Source of the DNA: Halomicrobium katesii DSM 19301
GTDB taxonomy: Archaea > Halobacteriota > Halobacteria > Halobacteriales > Haloarculaceae
Reading direction: 5' to 3'
Length of the DNA stretch: 64,000 bases
Assembly (NCBI RefSeq): GCF_000379085.1
Contig: NZ_KB905379.1
Coordinates: 304,677-368,676, forward strand
Under the pieces are notes generated by a model, which was not told where the DNA came from, searched no databases, and was given only the letters and a program-made list of their open reading frames with translations. Positions 62,247 through 64,000 of the stretch are shown here, piece after piece; positions within the stretch are counted from its first letter, which is position 1, and each line of letters begins with the position of its first letter. The position numbers and the translations under genes are program-made.

Positions 62247-62274
62247 CTGGATGATGCATACCATCTTATAACAA

Positions 62275-64000
62275 ATGGCAGATATTGACGGGGCATCCAG
62301 GGATGATATTGAGAAGTTCGCATCTCATCTTGTTGGTGACACGACGGATCAGATTTTGGGGGCACATATCGAACACGGTGAGCGGACACCGCCCGGATTT
62401 ACACCACGGACGAAGTTCTTTTCCGGTGTCCTAGTTCCCGAAGAGGAAGAAACGACAATCGATCGGGAAATCCAATCTCGTACATCACCGTCTTCTCTAA
62501 CTTTGATCGGTCGTGTCACTGACACCGGTGACGGAGAAACCGTCGCGTTAGACATCCAGGTTTCCTTTTCTCTGTATTATCGGGTGATTCCGACTCCGTC
62601 TGAACAGGTTGAGTCTGGTGAAAGCGTACCTCTCGTCTACCGGAAATACGAATTACAAGGGGCAAACGGTGATAACGAAGAACGCTCTGGTGTCAGCACG
62701 ACTGTTGAATTCAACGCACAAGCAGCTAACACCGGGTTTCTGTCAGATGTGTCTGTACAGGTCGAACGAGAATTAAATACGAAGATTCAGACCGCGATCG
62801 AGAATCACGTCGAAATACAGCCGGATCTCTACGAGGATGATGAACGTGCAGTTGAGGGGTACCTTTCGGACCGCGAAGGTCAAGACGACGAGGAATTCCT
62901 TACCGAACTGACTGACGGTGTTGTCGGAGGGGATTCTGAGTATGCCCCAACGCCCAACGTCGGCATCGATGTTCGCCTGCTCGAAGGGCTTGACGAAACA
63001 ACTCCCACAGAAGAAGATTCTGCAGGGAAAGCAACTGTCCGTGTCGATATTACGAATGAGAGCGACGAAGAACCTGACTTCAGCAATGTGGATCTCGCCA
63101 CGTACGAAACCCAATTAGCACTGCGAGGAACCGGCGGGACGGAATTCACCGATATGACGTTCGAAGAAGTACCTGAAGGCTTCCGCTACGACCCGTCCGT
63201 GCCAGGACAGGGAGAGAACTGTACAGTGGAACGGACCGATGATGGGGACGGCATAAAGTCAGAAACAATCCCGGTATACGAACAACCGTACTTCGGCCAC
63301 CGTCAGTTCTCGGGGGATGCCAACCCACGGTTTGATACACTTGCCGAAGACCCGCTCCCGGTTCTCCGAGCGATTCGTGGGAAGTTGAAGTCGTATAAGG
63401 AATCCGAATGGGAATCGAAATTACAGGAGGCTAAGGCAAAGGCAGACAATCCAGAATCTGACCCAATTGTTGCGGAGATCAAGGATGACATTACGGAGTT
63501 CGAACGTGAGATCGAACGGTATGACCGGGGTGTGACACTCCTCGAAGAAGACAACGAGGCGCGTGAACTCTTCCAGAACGTCAACCGCGTGTTCCTCCGA
63601 AAGGTTCGAAAGGGAGACCCGTGGGATGAGACAGCTGAGCTTGAGTATCCTGGCTGGCGACCATTTCAGGCTGTTTTCATCGTGTCCCTGCTGCCCGACA
63701 TCATGTACGAAGAACGGGATTTCGACGCCGAAGCACACAACAGAGATATTACTGACCTGCTGTATTTCCCGACGGGCGGTGGCAAGACGGAGGCATACCT
63801 AGCACTCCTCGTGTTCACGGCACTGTTCGATAGGCGACGTGGGAAGGACTTCGGTCTCTCGGCCATGATGCGGTTCCCACTTCGACTGCTATCGCTTCAA
63901 CAGTTCCAACGCGTGGTGGAGATCCTCGTTCATGCAGACGAAGTTCGCAAAGAAGAGGGCTACGGTGGCGAACCGCTTAGTGCGGGGTTCTATACCGGCA
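62275..64000 (+). CDS. DrmA-like DISARM helicase (N-terminal 575 residues, truncated by window edge)
   Basis: The frame is open from ATG 62275 to the window end. An N-terminal region of about 480 residues lacks a known motif, but TKFFSGVLVPEEEE near residue 47 recalls the start of DrmA proteins. A coiled segment lies at about 365-420. The superfamily-2 helicase core starts at about 485 with PFQAVFI, Walker A FPTGGGKTEAY (residues 498-508, Lys504) and motif Ia MMRFPLRLLSLQQFQR. The combination TDLLYFPTGGGKTEAYLAL plus RLLSLQQFQR is characteristic of DrmA, the DISARM core helicase. Druantia DruE is the main alternative. AT-richer than the chromosome. Confidence 0.72.
   Translation, partial: MADIDGASRDDIEKFASHLVGDTTDQILGAHIEHGERTPPGFTPRTKFFSGVLVPEEEETTIDREIQSRTSPSSLTLIGRVTDTGDGETVALDIQVSFSLYYRVIPTPSEQVESGESVPLVYRKYELQGANGDNEERSGVSTTVEFNAQAANTGFLSDVSVQVERELNTKIQTAIENHVEIQPDLYEDDERAVEGYLSDREGQDDEEFLTELTDGVVGGDSEYAPTPNVGIDVRLLEGLDETTPTEEDSAGKATVRVDITNESDEEPDFSNVDLATYETQLALRGTGGTEFTDMTFEEVPEGFRYDPSVPGQGENCTVERTDDGDGIKSETIPVYEQPYFGHRQFSGDANPRFDTLAEDPLPVLRAIRGKLKSYKESEWESKLQEAKAKADNPESDPIVAEIKDDITEFEREIERYDRGVTLLEEDNEARELFQNVNRVFLRKVRKGDPWDETAELEYPGWRPFQAVFIVSLLPDIMYEERDFDAEAHNRDITDLLYFPTGGGKTEAYLALLVFTALFDRRRGKDFGLSAMMRFPLRLLSLQQFQRVVEILVHADEVRKEEGYGGEPLSAGFYTG

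Overview
The window comes from a haloarchaeon (class Halobacteria). The evidence is strong GC bias, very acidic predicted proteins, TATA boxes about 25-30 bases upstream of largely leaderless starts, and haloarchaeal hallmarks: a fused NuoCD, complex I without NuoEFG, split GcvPA/GcvPB, HalX response regulators, amphi-Trp and DUF7511-type proteins. The genus cannot be fixed from the sequence; a Haloarcula/Halomicrobium-like relative is plausible.

Layout. 1-7227 (minus strand) is an anaerobic cobalamin (corrin ring) operon, cbiT-L-F-G-H1-H2-ferredoxin-unknown-cbiX, running off the left edge. A perfect inverted repeat lies at its promoter. 7316-11008 holds a HalX response regulator and the TrkH/TrkA potassium uptake pair. 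11088-19409 is a mixed block: TatD-like hydrolase, NYN protein, amphi-Trp protein, two MFS transporters, a luciferase-like oxidoreductase, a GH3 beta-glucosidase with a TetR-style operator over its start, and DsbB. 19639-22075 is cytochrome bd oxidase (cydAB). 22195-27544 is the glycine cleavage system (gcvT, gcvH, gcvPA, gcvPB), split by a Tat lipoprotein gene and by a 403-base MITE-like element with an 8-bp target duplication. A NikR regulator follows. 28103-31598 is a large multi-sensor histidine kinase with a convergent CheY-like receiver. 31717-45264 is ordinary chromosome: small DUF7511 and zinc-ribbon proteins, PduO adenosyltransferase (which would finish the B12 made by the cbi operon), HEAT and phospholipase D proteins, a RecJ-like DHH protein, JAMM protease plus FAD synthase, an aminotransferase, lumazine synthase, Agl23-like membrane protein, PurK and PurE. 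45406-56103 encodes complex I in two blocks, nuoABCDHI and nuoJ1J2KLMN. These feed the quinone pool that cytochrome bd drains. An MBL hydrolase and a DUF7553-type protein follow.

From two different tRNA-Val(CAC) genes (57434-57822) the composition drops to clearly AT-richer DNA. This accessory region holds a 12-bp-period repeat array, a 1325-residue protein (HEAT-like N-terminus, DrmE-like C-terminal part) and the start of a DrmA-like helicase cut by the right edge. It is the best candidate for a little-described system in the window: a DISARM-like anti-phage locus at a tRNA gene.
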